From SLRI01 sp964576715 (lineage in GTDB: Bacteria; Pseudomonadota; Alphaproteobacteria; Geminicoccales; Geminicoccaceae): a stretch of DNA of 16,716 nucleotides. The notes under the pieces were generated by a model that worked only from the letters and a program-made list of their open reading frames with translations, searched no databases and was not told the DNA's origin. Position 1 is the first letter of the stretch. Every line of letters begins with the position of its first letter. The position numbers and the translations under genes were made by a program. The DNA is taken from assembly GCA_964576715.1 (NCBI GenBank), contig CAZNWE010000081.1, forward strand, positions 1 to 16,716, read 5' to 3'. Positions 16,660 to 16,716 of this stretch are shown one piece after another.

Positions 16660-16716
16660 GGCAGCGCTCGCGCTCGTCGGCGAGGACGAGCCGGCCCGGC
16701 AGGGACTCGAGCAGTG
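16652..16716 (-). CDS. C-terminal end of an unidentified gene
   Basis: The minus strand from the window edge reads LLESLPGRLVLADERERCHA, then a TGA at 16652-16654. Only 20 residues are visible, so no function is assigned. The stop overlaps the ATPase start by 8 bp, which suggests that it is the preceding gene of the same operon. An enzyme acting on the imported substrate or a regulator would be typical in this position, but the sequence does not decide between them. Confidence 0.5.

Overview
The window is GC-rich DNA with dense, closely packed genes, frequent 4-11 bp overlaps, and GTG or TTG starts at several genes. The gene families (glutamine-dependent NadE, a TAXI-type binding protein, LysR regulator with FAD oxidoreductase, GH15 with OtsA, a CUT1 sugar ABC cassette) suggest an alphaproteobacterium, perhaps Rhodospirillales or Rhizobiales. 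That assignment is inferred from style and content, not from a search. A run of exactly 100 N flanked by an identical 55-bp repeat shows that this is a draft, probably scaffolded short-read, assembly.

Layout. (1) 1-71, minus strand: the first codons of an ABC transporter ATPase, divergent from a HAD-family phosphatase (258-935, plus). (2) 960-5356, minus strand: nadE, then a four-helix DUF4239 membrane protein, a TAXI-type solute-binding protein that overlaps it by 11 bp, and an AIM24-family protein. The last three look like one transcription unit. (3) 5449-7642, plus strand: a LysR regulator and an FAD-dependent D-amino-acid-dehydrogenase-like oxidoreductase 7 bp apart. They converge on ygfZ (7636-8568, minus), and the stop ends overlap by 7 bp. 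(4) 8726-12139, plus strand: a trehalose/glucan locus with a GH15 glycosidase followed by otsA. The GH15 gene is interrupted by the assembly gap and, beyond it, by two in-frame stops and a Lys where the family has its catalytic acid Glu. (5) 12140-12502: a gene-poor stretch with a well-formed sigma70-like promoter on the minus strand, a 17-bp palindrome inside it and a 31-codon IS transposase remnant. (6) 12503-16716, minus strand: a complete CUT1-type ABC importer (ATPase, binding protein, two permeases) behind the tail of one more gene that runs off the window.

How they work together. The CUT1 importer is a self-contained uptake system with tight translational coupling and an 11-bp-stem hairpin between the binding-protein and permease genes, a common arrangement for making binding protein in excess. 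OtsA would make trehalose-6-phosphate. No otsB phosphatase is in the window, and the GH15 partner appears inactive as written. The DUF4239/TAXI/AIM24 group is the least understood unit: the binding protein has no TRAP permease next to it and is instead coupled to a membrane protein of unknown function. No clearly novel multi-gene system, CRISPR array, rRNA or tRNA was recognised.
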